Assembly (NCBI GenBank): GCA_963669155.1
Contig: OZ022596.1
Location: 7,743,020 to 7,807,019, forward strand
Direction: 5' to 3'
Origin: Arbacia lixula
Lineage: Eukaryota; Echinodermata; Echinoidea; Arbacioida; Arbaciidae
DNA length: 64,000 bases
Shown: positions 1-11,289 of the stretch, in pieces
How the letters are laid out: every line of letters starts with the position of its first letter
Numbering within the stretch: the stretch's first letter is position 1
The notes under the pieces: model-generated
What the model was told of the DNA's origin: nothing
The model's input: only the letters and a program-made list of their open reading frames with translations
Databases searched by the model: none
Translations under genes and position numbers: made by a program

Positions 1-115
1 ATTCCCCTGTTTTTCATATAATGAGCCCAAATTCTCCGAAACACCCCCTCTGTATAAAAAAGAATAATACATGTGCACCCACTAGTACACTAACATACCC
101 ACTTATTCTTGCATC

Positions 116-120
<5 letters not shown>

Positions 121-149
<29 letters not shown>
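121..149. repeat. (CT)n microsatellite
   Basis: A near-perfect CT dinucleotide run lies just outside the left end of the transposon. It explains the serine/leucine and arginine/glutamate low-complexity ORFs that cross it. Confidence 0.95.
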
Positions 150-153
<4 letters not shown>

Positions 154-183
154 TTATATCTTTACCCCTCCCCCTTCCCCGGC

Positions 184-291
184 CGCGATTTTTTATCCGT
201 ACTGCTAACACGTCACATCGGCTCATTGTATTCCGCAGAGCGACTTGAAAGAGGCCATTGTTCATGCAAACGTAGTACGCATGTGCCTGGA
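184..291 (+). repeat. left outer terminal inverted repeat
   Basis: This segment is the inverted counterpart of 6462-6571, with only scattered mismatches. It begins close to CGATTTTTTATCCGTAC, which reads as CGATTTTTATCCGTAC in the other arm. The first base of the element cannot be fixed because both sides run into C-rich tracts. Confidence 0.85.
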
Positions 292-294
292 CTT

Positions 295-655
295 ACTGTG
301 CGTGTATGTGTGTATGTGTGTGTATGTGTGTGTGTGTGTATATGTGTGTATGTATGTGTGTGTGAGCACTCGACGTGTGTTTCTGTGTATTTGTGTGTGT
401 GTGTATACGAATGTGTGTGTGCCATATTATGTGCCATTTGTGTTTGTGTATTTGTGTCTGTTTGTGTGTGTGTGCCATGTGTGTGTATGTATGTATGTGT
501 GTGTGTGAGCACTCGACTTGTATGTGTCTCTGTGTATTTGTGTGTGTATACATGTGTGGGTGTGTGTGTGTGCCATATGTGTGCATTGTGTGTTTGTGTG
601 TGAGTGTGTGTGTAACGTGTGTGTGCGTGTGTATGTGTGTATGCTTGTGTGTGTG
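295..655. repeat. TG-rich minisatellite, ~143-bp unit
   Basis: The tract is dominated by TG/TATG. The marker GAGCACTCGAC occurs at 364 and again at 507, giving a 143-bp higher-order period, and the segments after each marker resemble each other. The tract separates the outer from the inner inverted repeat on the left side of the transposon. The overlapping Cys/Val-rich and His/Thr-rich ORFs are translation artefacts of the repeat. Confidence 0.85.
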
Positions 656-884
656 CCAGCTATAGAGGCATCTATTGGGGCGGAGGGGGGGGGGGCAGGG
701 GAATCGCCCCACCAATTGATATATGGGGGGGAAAACATGTCGATTTGCCCCCCCCCCCCCAATAATTTTGGCAACTTGAAAAATTTATGAATTAATGAAA
801 AGCACTCTAGCTCAAACAATAGCAATACTATTAAATTCATATACAAAATTGTCAAGTTAAAATTGTTTATTTCAAAATGCAATT

Positions 885-1240
885 TATAGTCCAGGAGCAT
901 GAACATCCCTGTGGGATTTTTTGTATGAAAGCAAACCACCCATCCAGATGTCTCAAGGGCACCCCAATGAACAATAAAAAACATGTTGGCAATCTTGTAA
1001 CCCTGGCAGATAATAATTATTAAGGATGAAAAGAACACAACAAAATTGTACTTGGAATAACCTCTTTTTTTAGGGGTAGGTCAATGCTTGTATAGAGAAC
1101 GCTTCAAAAAACAAGTGATGTCAAACTCAGTATATAATTATCAGCAAGCATAATATGTAAAGCATAGCACAAACCTTATTTAGTTGAAATCGGTTCAGAA
1201 ACAGCCGATATATCCATGAATATAACATTTACAGTAAAGG
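885..1240 (+). repeat. inner inverted repeat, left arm
   Basis: It matches the reverse complement of about 5640-6015. The best stretch covers 915-1020 and reads almost base for base the same, for example CCATCCAGATGTCTCAAGGG. Beyond 1040 the match weakens but is still clear, with GAAATCGGTTCAGAAAC shared near 1190. Having two distinct inverted repeats per end is unusual for a simple cut-and-paste element. Confidence 0.8.
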
Positions 1241-1540
1241 TGACGGAATAATTTTTCGTTAATAATTTGGGAAAATATCATGAAATCCTAACACATTTGT
1301 TAAACTGTCTGATACATGTTCTAAATTTGTTCTAAAGAACATTTTCACTTGGCAGACTCCTTGATGGAATGACAGAACCATTCTAGATACAAATGGGATA
1401 TGATGAAATATTTAAGCTACAATAATGTCCCCATAAAATAAACAAGCAATACAGATTATGCATGTCCATTAACTGGTATGAAATGAGAAGTCGACAAGTA
1501 CAGTACCAGTTAACTGGGTAAACATAACATTATGTTTGTA

Positions 1541-1542
<2 letters not shown>

Positions 1543-1601
<59 letters not shown>
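1543..1601. repeat. (AT)n microsatellite
   Basis: An uninterrupted TA/AT run of about 58 bases lies between the left inner inverted repeat and the 3' end of the transposase remnant. Confidence 0.97.
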
Positions 1602-1603
<2 letters not shown>

Positions 1604-1659
1604 ATGTCTTTAGATGGATTGGTACACAAATGTCACACTTTAATCAGCTAGCACATGAT

Positions 1660-1830
1660 TTACATCAAGTTTTCAACATCGTCCTCGTCATCCCCAGAGT
1701 CGTCATCCTCTTCATCATGAAATGACATCTCAGGATTGTCACACCCCTCACCGAGATCACAGGCACATAATTTTGTGCAGTTTAATCCTGCCTTGCAACA
1801 GGAGCACCTAGCAGTCACATTTTGACCTTG
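1660..1830 (-). pseudogene. CXC (tesmin/TSO1-like) Cys-rich tail of the transposase
   Basis: The frame ending at 1660 reads RCSCCKAGLNCTKLCACDLG and ends in a very acidic tail, DDDSGDDEDDVENLM. The CxCxKAGLxCTxxCxC spacing is that of tesmin/TSO1-like CXC DNA-binding domains. The upstream frame ends at a stop at 1808 after KCDC, so a frameshift separates the two halves of the motif. The block probably bound DNA in the active element. Confidence 0.65.
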
Positions 1831-3124
1831 TATTTCCGCACTGAATGACCGCGTTTGGTGCAGGCTGTTGCTTAGTCATCACAGGAACCCAAGCATCGTC
1901 TTCAAAGCTCCAGCCATAGTCCTGTGGAGATGGTACCTCTGGGTTTAGAACAGTGTCATTGTCCCACACGATTGCTTGGTAGTGTGCCCTCAAGATTGCT
2001 TGTCGCAGTGCCTCTTGTGTAGGTGGCAACCTCTCTGACTCGGTCTGTTTCTTTGTGAAGAGCCACCATCTCAGCTTTTCTACCTTGGTACTTTTGCTCT
2101 CTGGGACGTAGACCTTGCAGAGGAACTCTTTGAGACCATCATATATGGCATCACTCGGCCTTGGCATGGTTCCTAGACTTCTCAGAGCAGATATCTCGTT
2201 GCTATCATCCCCTGTGTCACGGAAGATCTTCCAGAATGCAAGTTTGCCATTGCCAGCAAAGCCCCCTGTGTTGTCAGCTTCACTAAAGGCATGCAATCCT
2301 GGCAAAGCAGCAGCCTTTGTTGGTCCTATGGCTTCGTAGATTGGTCCCAGGGGATGACTCGTCGCTTCGCACCTACTCCAGTTACAAAGTTAGTGTTGCT
2401 GCATAACTTTGGATTCCGCCGGATTGCAAGAACGAAGACATCGGTGTCAGGCGAGTGAATGTTGATGATGGAGGCCCCACTAGCAGTTGCGTCATCAGCA
2501 TGCAGGATAAGTTTTGTGTCTGCTTCTTCCTGCTGACTTTCAAAATGGCTGATATTTTTGTGCGTAGCTCGACACTGTGTGCCCCATGCGACCACCACCT
2601 GTTTCTGTTCGGCATGCGCCTTCATCAACATTTTCACTGCAAAATAGCCAATGAGCTCCATCTTTGATTTCACATGAGACAAGAGTCGTTTCAGTAGAAC
2701 CTTTGCTATGTTTGTAGCATCTGTTATGTGGTAGGCGATGACTGGCTGACCCCCAGCCTTCTGTCACGTGTGATACTCTTCAGAGAGGTAGGAACATCAT
2801 ATTGATTAAAGACCAGATGGAGTTCATAGGCATCACTGTATTTCTCAAGGATACAGTAGGTGAACTGGTCATCCAGCTGGTTACAATATGTGATGTTGTC
2901 TGACTTGTGTAGGGCCTGAACATCTGCCATGACATCGACAACGGCCACTTTCATCGCTGCATGTCTGTTTTCAGGTTCCGTGCCATCGTCAGGAAGTGAA
3001 CCTTCTGCATCAGTGACATTTTTTTTGGAGCTTCTCAAGGATGGCCATCAGGCTGCTCTTCGGGTGGCAGTGTAGCATTGTACCATCAGCGGCAAACATT
3101 GACCTTGGCACTACTGACAACTCA

Positions 3125-3233
3125 TGTCTACCGATCGTCTCCTCCAGGTTTATGCTGGGTCTGGACTTCGACACCAACAACATGCTGGTGAACAGTCTGC
3201 GATCTTCTTTGAGCTCCACTACCTTGTCTCCAG
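3125..3233. repeat. 109-bp internal inverted duplication, arm 1
   Basis: It is the reverse complement of 3492-3600, with few mismatches. This arm carries the sense coding of the conserved block (ELKEDRRLFTSMLLVSKSR on the minus strand). The pair is separated by about 258 bp of normal family sequence. Confidence 0.9.
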
Positions 3234-3491
3234 TGTTGACGTTCACGCGTTTCCCCGATGTTTTCCATGTCTGAAGCTTCCTCTTCTTCATTTTGTCCCA
3301 TACATTGACGTCTGCTGAACTGATGCGGTCGGTGACGAATTCCTCAAACAACTTCTGGCCAATGATGCTTTCCGCGCACAGATCACTCTTGACCTTCTCT
3401 GGCACGACTGCCTTTGTCATCGGGTTGAACAGGTCACCGCTTTCGTCTTCAAATGGGTTTGTGAATCTTCCAATAGTGGATGTGAGCGATT

Positions 3492-3600
3492 CTGGAGACA
3501 AGGTAGTGGAGGTCAAAGAAGATCGCAGGCTGTTCACCCGCATGTTGTTGGTGTCGAAGTCCACACCCAGCATAAACCTGGAGGAGACAATCGGTAGACA
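3492..3600. repeat. 109-bp internal inverted duplication, arm 2
   Basis: The inverted copy of 3125-3233 sits upstream in the coding direction. Here the same DNA is read antisense and gives FMLGVDFDTNNMRVNSLRS, which replaces or interrupts the expected family sequence, yet the frame stays open through it. It would form a hairpin inside the transposase message. Confidence 0.9.
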
Positions 3601-5639
3601 TGTCTTGCTGCAGCTGCAACTGCAGCTGAGAGGGTGATGATGACGCGTCTGAGCAGGCGATGCGAATCCAGCAATGTCACAGGCTTCGTCGGCAAGTCTG
3701 GTCAGTTCTGGTGCGATTAAGAAGAACTTGGAACGAGCGTAGGCATTCTGGGTTATACCCACAAGTCCCCCAGCTACTTAATGGAGCGGTTGATGTGTTG
3801 AAGTGCGTGGCCTGCCCCTACAGCACAGAATGTCACATTCCTATTCTTGTTTACCATCCAGTTTCCCTCCATGAATTCCTGATAGATATCAGGGTCTGAA
3901 CGTCTTAGGAGTTCCATGTCAGCCAGATACAGTGGCATCAAGCGAGCATGGTTCTGCTTGTCCAGGACGAAGAAGTGCTTGGTGAAGTTTTCTATTGACC
4001 GGATGTGTAGGTTCCAGTCTCCGACTCTGACAGACCTGATAAACATAAGCATCTCCATGATCATCTGCATGTACTGGCGCATCACCACTAGCAGGGGCTT
4101 CTTTTCATTTGCAGCATCAAACTGAGCCATCTTCTCTGTCACACCGCATGCCTGGATTGTCTGAACTATAGCAGAGTGCGCTTCCTGTATGTCTTCACAG
4201 CTGCCATCTCTACATGACCGAGCAAGAGCTTGTGCTGCTTATGTGAGAATTCCTTGCAGATTTGGGTGGTCCTGAAGAAACGCAGTCTGGTACAGATAGA
4301 ACAGCGTCTGTAGTGGCCATGTGCTTCTATTGCTCTTCTGACATGTTTTCCTTCAAGGATTTGCCTCACTGTGGTTGGTCCATACAAATCGGCTTCCGTC
4401 CAACAGAAATCTATCCCGCTGTTCTCGATGTAGGTGCCAATGCAGCGGAGCTGTGCCATCACGATGTGAAGGTCCCCTGGCCGCAGTACTAAGTCTTCCA
4501 TGTCATTGAGGGTCATCTGCAGCTGCTTTGCCAGTTTGTATATAGCTGCAGGTGCAGCAATCAGGGGCGGTGTGCCTACTCGTGTGGTTGGTAGTACCTC
4601 ACTGGCAGTCATTGAGTGGTATGCTGACCATGTTGGGATATCATTATTTCCTTGAGTGACAGTTTCGTGTTTGTCTGGAAGTAGGACTGTCTCTTCTCTG
4701 ACCGTCTGCTGATGGGACCTAACCAGGGTCCGACCCATCAGCCAGGCGACATCTGGAAGGGAATCGTCTAAAGGTTGTAGAGGATCCTTTTTAAGACTGA
4801 AGGAGGCATAGACAGGGCTTTGTGGTTTGAGAGATGGCTTTGGGCACTCCAGCAGCTTGGGCGTTGCCCAGCTCATAAGATCCTTTGCGGAGTCTTTCAG
4901 ATCTTGGCGAGGCAGTTCTAGTCGAGGTGTCCCATCGTTTTGCTGGCATCTTTGGTAAATGGCCATTGCTGTCCCATGCAGGGTGCGCTTTCCATCGTGA
5001 GAGTCTTCCGCAAAGTCCACTTTGTCTACTGCGAAATATATGTGTCTTCCCTTTACAATGTCCGGGGCTATGTAGACACTATCGTTGGCCTTCATTCGTT
5101 GTAGGACAGAAGTCGCAACTTGCCCTTCCATCCGCAGGAGTCGTGTATATCCCACAGACATTCCAAACCCATTCAGAATGTTGACGCTCCAACTGCAAGC
5201 TGTGTGGCATTTCGCACATCTTCCTGAGGGACTGTGACTTCCTGTTGCTGACTTGGTACCTGGACCGTAACATGCTCACTGTGCCTTGGGCTAGACTGAT
5301 GGAATGTTTGTTCACCTGCAATGACAGAGTAGTGTGTGGCCCTCGAATCACCCACCAAAAACAGCAGTACAGCTTTTTGGGTACATGTTTGCTTGTCACG
5401 CCTGTGAAAGAGCCTTCAAACGTCCATTCCTCTGCTTTGCTGATGGCTTTTCTGAGAATGTGAGCTGCTCTGTACACGGTGTTCATGTCCTCCTCACTGT
5501 TTGTAATGGTGGTTTTAATATCAATCGTCAACTGGACTGCAGCATCTCCTTCTCTTTAGCGTTACACGTTCAGCTTCAGTCACGCGTAAGATTTCAAAAC
5601 ATTTTCTTTAAAAAATCAAATAAAAGTTGGTTTGCCACA

Positions 5640-6015
5640 AATATCATGAACAATATATTTAGGATATTTCAGCCGTTTCTGAACCGATTTCGAACAAATA
5701 AAGTTTGTTCTATGGTTAACATTATTTGCCTGCTGTTAATCTAACACAGAATTGGTTATTACCTCATAAAAATATTGTTTTTTGAAGCGCCCTATATACC
5801 AACACTAATCTACCCCTAAAAAATTGGTAAAATTAAGCACATTTTAGTCGTTTTCATTTCACCCTCAATAACTATCTTCTGCCAGGGTTACAAGATTGCC
5901 AACATGTTTTTTATTGTTCATTGGGGTGCCCTTGAGACATCTGGATAGGTGGTTTGCTTTCATACAAAAAATCCCACGGGACTTTTTTTCTGTGGACATG
6001 CTCCCGGACTATTAA
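5640..6015 (-). repeat. inner inverted repeat, right arm
   Basis: It pairs with 885-1240. The stretch 5880-5990 is the best preserved. It lies directly upstream of the transposase start region and so may have held its promoter. Confidence 0.8.
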
Positions 6016-6461
6016 CACGGATCGACGTGTGTGTGTGCAGTGCACGCGTGCGCGTGTGTATGAATTTTGACATATTGCGATCTGAATGTTGGTGATAATA
6101 AGTTTATGGTGCTTGTAATACTTGTGGCATGGTAATAGCAAGGCCCTATAAGTGTACCGAGCGAATTATGAAAGTTCGGTGTTAAGATGGTCGTGTTATA
6201 TAACACTTGTAGTGGTAACAATATAAAAGACCGTACCTGGCTGGTAATGATGAAGTTAACATTGCTTTCAAATCGCATAAACCACATCTTTTGCCTTTAT
6301 TTATCGATAAAACTATCATTATCTCAGACAAAGAGTTAACAAATTATACAATGTTTTCTTTCCGATGCTCGTATACACCCCATGTAGTACAAGGGGACAC
6401 AAACATAATGTACCGTACGCGATGTGTACGCGACGTATGCGCTGCAGCGCTAGCGAAATTG

Positions 6462-6571
6462 AAGTCTAGGCACATGCGTACTGCGTTTGCATGAACAATG
6501 GCCTCTTTCAAGTCGCTCTGTGGAATACAATTAGCCGATCTGACGCGTTAGCGGTACGGATAAAAATCGCC
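6462..6571 (-). repeat. right outer terminal inverted repeat
   Basis: It pairs with 184-291. It is followed at once by a run of about 25 C bases that marks the right edge of the element. Confidence 0.85.
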
Positions 6572-6719
6572 CCTCCCCCCCCCCCCCCCCCCCCGGCCCC
6601 AGCAACAATAATAGCAAATTTCCCATTCGTCCGGCTTCCTTGCCATTCTTAATCCAAATGGAAAAATATGTCGTATTGTTCATATGACTAATCACTCGAT
6701 TATTCTCTTTTCCTCTTAG

Positions 6720-6887
6720 TCCATGCCAGCTGAAGAAGAAATTGTGAATGATTTGTTTACTGCAGTCAGATCCATGTATTCAATAATTGGGTTTGTAAAT
6801 GCACAATACACTGGAAGCAAGACTATCATTCCAAGCACGCAAAGCCAAGTATGGGGCGCCGTGCGAAAAATTAGGGCATTCCATTAA
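6720..6887 (+). CDS. orphan 3'-terminal exon candidate, unknown protein
   Basis: A pyrimidine-rich acceptor (TTCTCTTTTCCTCTTAG) precedes 6720. From there one frame stays open for 55 codons and ends with TAA at 6885-6887. It begins SMPAEEEIVNDLFTAVRS and ends GAVRKIRAFH. An ATG sits at 6723, but a 54-residue free-standing protein is less likely than a last exon. I do not recognise the sequence. No upstream exon is visible: the next 6.4 kb upstream is the transposon, so a parent gene would need an intron spanning it. Chance open frame is a real alternative. Confidence 0.25.
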   Translation, partial: SMPAEEEIVNDLFTAVRSMYSIIGFVNAQYTGSKTIIPSTQSQVWGAVRKIRAFH

Positions 6888-6965
6888 CACTACCAGCACA
6901 GACGCTAAGTGATTCAATTTCCTAGTTCATTGATTGAATTACCTGTATGTGTACAATATTTTAAA

Positions 6966-7222
6966 GAGTTGATTTCAAAAAGGAGTTAAATCCATTTTGC
7001 GAACTTTAGGGAAATTTTTTTATCGTAATCTGACTTTGGTCAGACGCCTATATGAAACTGAGCTGAGAAACGTGACGATAGTTGGTCTAGCTCGATTAAT
7101 AAGTCTTAAATTCTTACTTCATCAAACGTTGCCAAAACTTGTTTAATGATTCTCACAGTGTTGAAACCAATAGCTCACTGTTTAAAGAAATCTGGATTTA
7201 GCTCCTTGTAGAAACAAGCTCT
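6966..7222. mobile_element. MITE family 1, copy a
   Basis: The left end reads GAGTTGATTTCAAAAAGGAG with TTAAATCC after it, and the right end reads GGATTTAGCTCCTTG then AAACAAGCTC. These are imperfect inverted ends shared with the elements at 8584-9000 and 48040-48271. No ORF is present. Confidence 0.65.
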
Positions 7223-8583
7223 CCATACATTTCATAAATGCTTTCTACATGGCCGATAACCCTACCTGTAGTAATTAAAGGCGATTGATATTCGCCCTTG
7301 TTTGACAGTGTACACATTCATAGTCTTCCATTGAAATAGTGTGTGGGGGTGGTATGTAACGCACTTGTAGTAATTAAAGATGATTAAGACGCGACCTTCT
7401 TTGATAGCACATACATTCATAGTTTTCAATCGAAATTGCATTGATTATCTCGTTTCTACTCAATAATGCTCATTTTTAATGAATGAAAATATTCAAAAAC
7501 TATTCGTCATGCTTTATTAATTAACTGAATTATTTATGTTAAAAATGTAAAATATTAAAGTCATTCATTCATTCATGTATTCATTTCATTCATTTGATAT
7601 ATACAATTAAAAATGTATCTACAACATTGAAACATGTAGTACCTCAGCATATGAATTAACATAAGAAAATATCAATGAATAGTACACCGATCGGCAATAG
7701 TGACGGTTAATAAAAATCAGCACAACACGATTATTTATAGTGAATTCATATGTTAGTATAGACAATGAAGAAAAAGGTTTCCCCGTAAAAGCCTCGGTGG
7801 CTTTATAAATTGGACACACCCGTGTAAAAGAATATGAAGACAAACTAAAACTAGTTACAACGGGGAGCTAAAGCTTTTAAATTTCTTCATTCTATGTTGC
7901 GCCAGATGACGAATATTTCAGGAGGAGGAATGCTTTAAGTTGGTTTTTAAAATAATTACTAAACTGAGCATTCTCAATGTGGGCTGGTAATGAATTCCAA
8001 GTTACAGACCCAGGCAACGGACTGATTTGGGAAGAGTATTTGTATCAACTTTCCACATGTGGAATTTAACAGACTGATGGGTATTGTTTTATTAATTTCT
8101 GCATTCAATGAGAACATGTGCATGAGATTCAATAAGATTCAATGGACTGGATTTAATCTTTTCACTTCATGTAACAAAAAAATCTTTACATTACGAAGCA
8201 ATCATATTATGGAGTAAAATAGATATTCCAGTTACCATTACATTATAGTTTTTGTGAAAGTACAATGAATGATATGATAGATTGTCATATTTTGTTCGGA
8301 TATGATAATGCAGCCTAAATTGTAATAATTTGAAAAAGTGTGGACATATAATAAAATAAAATCAACATAAATAAAATGCGATAACATACACAAATCATTG
8401 AAGCGATTGATGTCATTGATGCATTTCACAGCATAGCACTATTATACACCTCCATGATGAATTGGGCAGATTTGCATATCAATACATTCATCCCAATACG
8501 GCGAATGGGTATGAATCATTAAAATGCGGTTACAGAAAAACAAAACAAAGAGAAGTAGGAAAGTAATAAACATTCCAATCATT
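7223..8583. other. non-coding stretch, AT-rich
   Basis: I see no coding signal here. Small features are a tandem of CATTCATT words near 7560-7595 and two related words, TAGTAATTAAAG(G/A)(C/T)GATT, near 7270 and 7370. Confidence 0.5.
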
Positions 8584-9000
8584 GAAGAGCTCATTTTCAA
8601 AAGGGGCTATATCCATTTTTCATCATGTTTGATTTTTTTTGGTCTCAATGTAAAGATTCGAAGGAGCTCTATACGAGGACACCAAAGAAAAGCTGAAATT
8701 CCAATCAAAAGATGAACAAAAATGGCAAAGAAAAATCACTTCTTTTTCAAAAGGGGTTACATCCATTTCATTTTGTTGGCAAACGGGGCTAGATCCACAA
8801 AGGTAATTTTTGAAAAAAAAAATATTTAAAAAATATGAAGGCAGGTAGATTTCTTTTATACCCAATTTTATATTCACATGGTAGAGTAGCATATGACAAT
8901 TTAGTTTCGCATAAGTATATTGCAATATAAGTAAATAGAAATGTAGATTTTCTCAGAATGGTTTAAAGTGGATTTAGCCCCTTTTGCAAACAAGCTCTTC
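8584..9000. mobile_element. MITE family 1, copy b
   Basis: The ends are GAAGAGCTCATTTTCAAAAG with GGGCTATATCC on the left and TTTAGCCCCTTTTGCAAAC with AAGCTCTTC on the right. Two further copies of the end motif (CAAAAGGGGTTACATCCATT near 8749 and CAAACGGGGCTAGATCCA near 8781) lie inside, so the end sequence has also multiplied internally. Confidence 0.75.
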
Positions 9001-9742
9001 AATTGCTGATTGATCAGGTTATCGGATTATGCTTCACATGTTTTCTATGCATTAAGTATCCCGGTGTCAGATTAAATGCTGCTCTATGTAAATGACGTAC
9101 ATTACTGGTGACAAAATGCACCCAAGGCGCATACAAGATATAAAAAAAACCGGGCAGAATGCTATGGCGCTGATAGATTCATGTATATGTAAAAATGAAT
9201 ATATCCAGGATCAAATTGTTCGATGGAAAGTTGTACGAGGTAACGAGATGAACGAGAGATTAAGAAAGGGCATCGTTTTTGACGCCTTTATGATTTTTAT
9301 CAACTATCAATAGAAATTGGAATATAAAATAACAGAGAAAAGAAAAAAAATTGGGTGTCCGCTTTAAAAAATGGTCTTTTTCAATTGAAACTACAAGGCC
9401 TCAGGCTCAGTCCTGATTCTTTGTTATATCTGTACCAGACATGTTCTTAGTCAGTTAGTGTGCTTGTACTATTTACACAATGTATGTGTTTTTATGTTTA
9501 GTTAGGTTATTATTCATGAGTGCATAGATTTGTTATTTGGTCATGCATTTTGGCATTTCTGTAAGCATTTTTGGTTTGTATGTTAACCTCTATAACGCTA
9601 ATGAATACATAAAGAAAAAAACCCGGCACCATTGCTATATCGAAATTTTATTTGCAGTTGAAAAAAAAAACACTCAGCATGAAAGGCAGACTACGAAGAG
9701 AACGTGTTTTCTCTGCATAGTTAGCCTAGTTACCGGGCTGTG
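9001..9742. other. non-coding stretch
   Basis: The ORF of 73 codons at 9092-9313 has no recognisable protein feature and no splice context. I see nothing else. Confidence 0.4.
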
Positions 9743-9962
9743 AGTAGTCTGGATACAGCTAGCCGTATTTTATCGTCCGCTTATTCTCCCACACACATTA
9801 CGCCACTGATTCACATAGTACGTACACCGCGCCAGACCACTGATTGCGCGACTCCACGAATCTGTCCGCCCGAAAAAATCCAGGGTGAAAATTTTTGTAT
9901 GTGATACGCCACCTAACGTTCGTTGTCGGCGGATTGCTCAATACAATGCAGGGGGTGGACTA
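9743..9962 (+). repeat. dispersed repeat 2, copy a
   Basis: This ~220-bp segment recurs at 19066-19262 with roughly 90 percent identity by eye. Shared runs include ACGCCACTGATTCACATAGT and TTGCGCGACTCCACGAAT, and both end with GGGGGTGGACTA. The two differ by one internal deletion of about 20 bp. Confidence 0.85.
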
Positions 9963-9977
9963 GGCCGTGGGGTGCAT

Positions 9978-10062
9978 GTCTGGTAACAAAGACTATGTCT
10001 TAACCCCAAGGAGCAAGGGGAACCAGGATGGGATGAGGACATAGTCTGTGTTACCAGACATA
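9978..10062. repeat. short inverted repeat
   Basis: TGTCTGGTAACAAAGACTAT followed by GTC on the left matches GACATAGTCTGTGTTACCAG followed by ACA on the right. The ~23-bp arms could form a stem around a 38-bp loop. It may be the end of a MITE. Confidence 0.75.
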
Positions 10063-11289
10063 ATTGTTAAGAGACCCGGTTGTTTCCATGTATCTTACAG
10101 CCGAGTATCTAGGCTATAGTATACTTTGAAGTAATTTTCTCTGGTAAATAACATGAAAGCAGGAAAAAAGAATGGGACGCAGGAGTTGAGACTATCAAGC
10201 ATGACACGACTAGCTTTCAAAATATGTAAGATTTGTACCAATGTTAACATTTCCGTAGTCCACTGTGTTTGTGATCAAAAGAGGAAGTTTTTTTTTAATA
10301 GAAAATCATATCAAGTCTTCACGTGGCATGTGTGTAGTTTATGCATGCAATCCCACATGGATACACATCGCTTTGAACAAGGTTAGATGCTGCCACAAAA
10401 TATTCGTGACTAGCAGCTGCTCTCAACAATTTGATGCATACGCGATTGCGTCACGTTCTCCTGGACTTTATAATAGGTCATACGCATTTCTATACATGCA
10501 TACATTTCAGGTTTCGCTGCTGAACTTTTAATTTTGTCACTAAGTACTTGTTATGTAGTTAATAAGGACAAGCGAATACGAAATCTGATACTTTTTGACA
10601 TGGAAATACTAGTTTGGCCGCGGTTGGGCACGTTTTTCATGTTACTTGTCTGAAAGACATCTGAAAGTAACGTTTCATACAATTTTTAAGCAGGTATGAT
10701 GTGGAACATTGTGAAATTGAGACTTTTATACTGCAACTTGATATCACGTTTAGAGCCTGTTTGCCATATTATAACACTATTCCTCGATCGAATCTTTACA
10801 GATGCATGGTAGGTATTACATGTCACAACTGCGCAAGCATATTGGGTGAGGATATTTCCCCAAATTTTTTTTGCGAATCCGATTTTGTTTATACGTCAAA
10901 GTCAAAAAGTCGAAAATCATCCAGAGAATCGGCGGCTTCGAACATGGGGATGAAAGAGAAAATCTTTGTAAAGCGTTGTTTGAGAGTACATTTCATCTGC
11001 ATTAATTGAACGGCAGCTGGATATCCAGTGGTGAAACATCCTTGCTCCAAAGCTGCGTGTTGCACGACACAGGAATGGTTTCATCAGGGATGTAACCACA
11101 TGACACGAGCAAACGGTATGGATATCTTTCATTTCCATTAAATTGAATGCATACACAGCTGCCTGGACGATATTGTAGTTATCGATTTTTTTTAATAATT
11201 ACAAGGAGGAGCATATTTACTAGGCGTGAGCTATCCACTTTTGATTAATTGTTAACACTGTCTATTTGGCGACCCAGATATACATTTCC
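10063..11289. other. non-coding stretch upstream of the sulfotransferase gene
   Basis: The ORFs at 10701-11009 and 10917-11156 (minus) lack recognisable motifs or matching splice sites. No promoter element stands out. Confidence 0.4.

Larger units (their letters stand above)
1660..5531 (-). pseudogene. transposase-like protein, frameshifted, with XPG/PIN-like and CXC blocks
   Basis: Read on the minus strand, the protein runs through about eight reading-frame blocks: 5531 to ~5370, 5358-5173, 5161 to ~4190, ~4200-3784, ~3780 to ~3024, ~3030 to ~2745, ~2745-2350 and 2350 to ~1815, then the tail to the stop at 1660. At each junction the conserved protein resumes in another frame. One junction falls at an A8 run (near 3022) and one at a C4 run (near 2348). 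Recognisable blocks are HSPDTDVFVLAIRR (about 2455-2490), GPIYEAIGPTKAAALPGLHA followed by GGFAGNGK (2345-2230), and a final Cys-rich block (CSCCKAGLNCTKLCAC) with an acidic tail. I know the family only as a widespread uncharacterised metazoan protein; the nuclease role is inferred from the DTDVFVL and AALPGLHAF motifs. The copy cannot make an intact protein. Confidence 0.75.
184..6571 (-). mobile_element. Academ-like DNA transposon with nested inverted repeats (degenerate)
   Basis: The outer ends, about 184-291 and 6462-6571, are inverted copies of each other; they share the run GAAAGAGGCCATTGTTCATG and flanking sequence over about 108 bp. A second inverted pair lies inside, about 885-1240 and 5640-6015, and shares for example CAAGATTGCCAACATG (right arm). 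Between the arms the minus strand encodes a broken transposase-like protein (1660-5531). Poly-C and poly-pyrimidine tracts at both ends hide any target-site duplication. The protein has a block like the XPG/PIN nuclease domain and a terminal Cys-rich CXC block. As I recall, Academ elements of sea urchin and cnidarians carry an XPG-type nuclease and a Cys-rich domain. The superfamily name is therefore inference, while the element itself is directly visible. Confidence 0.75.

Noticed and set aside
109..603. 164-codon Cys/Val-rich ORF and its minus-strand His/Thr counterparts
   Set aside because: They lie entirely in CT and TG repeats; the composition follows the dinucleotide, not a protein.
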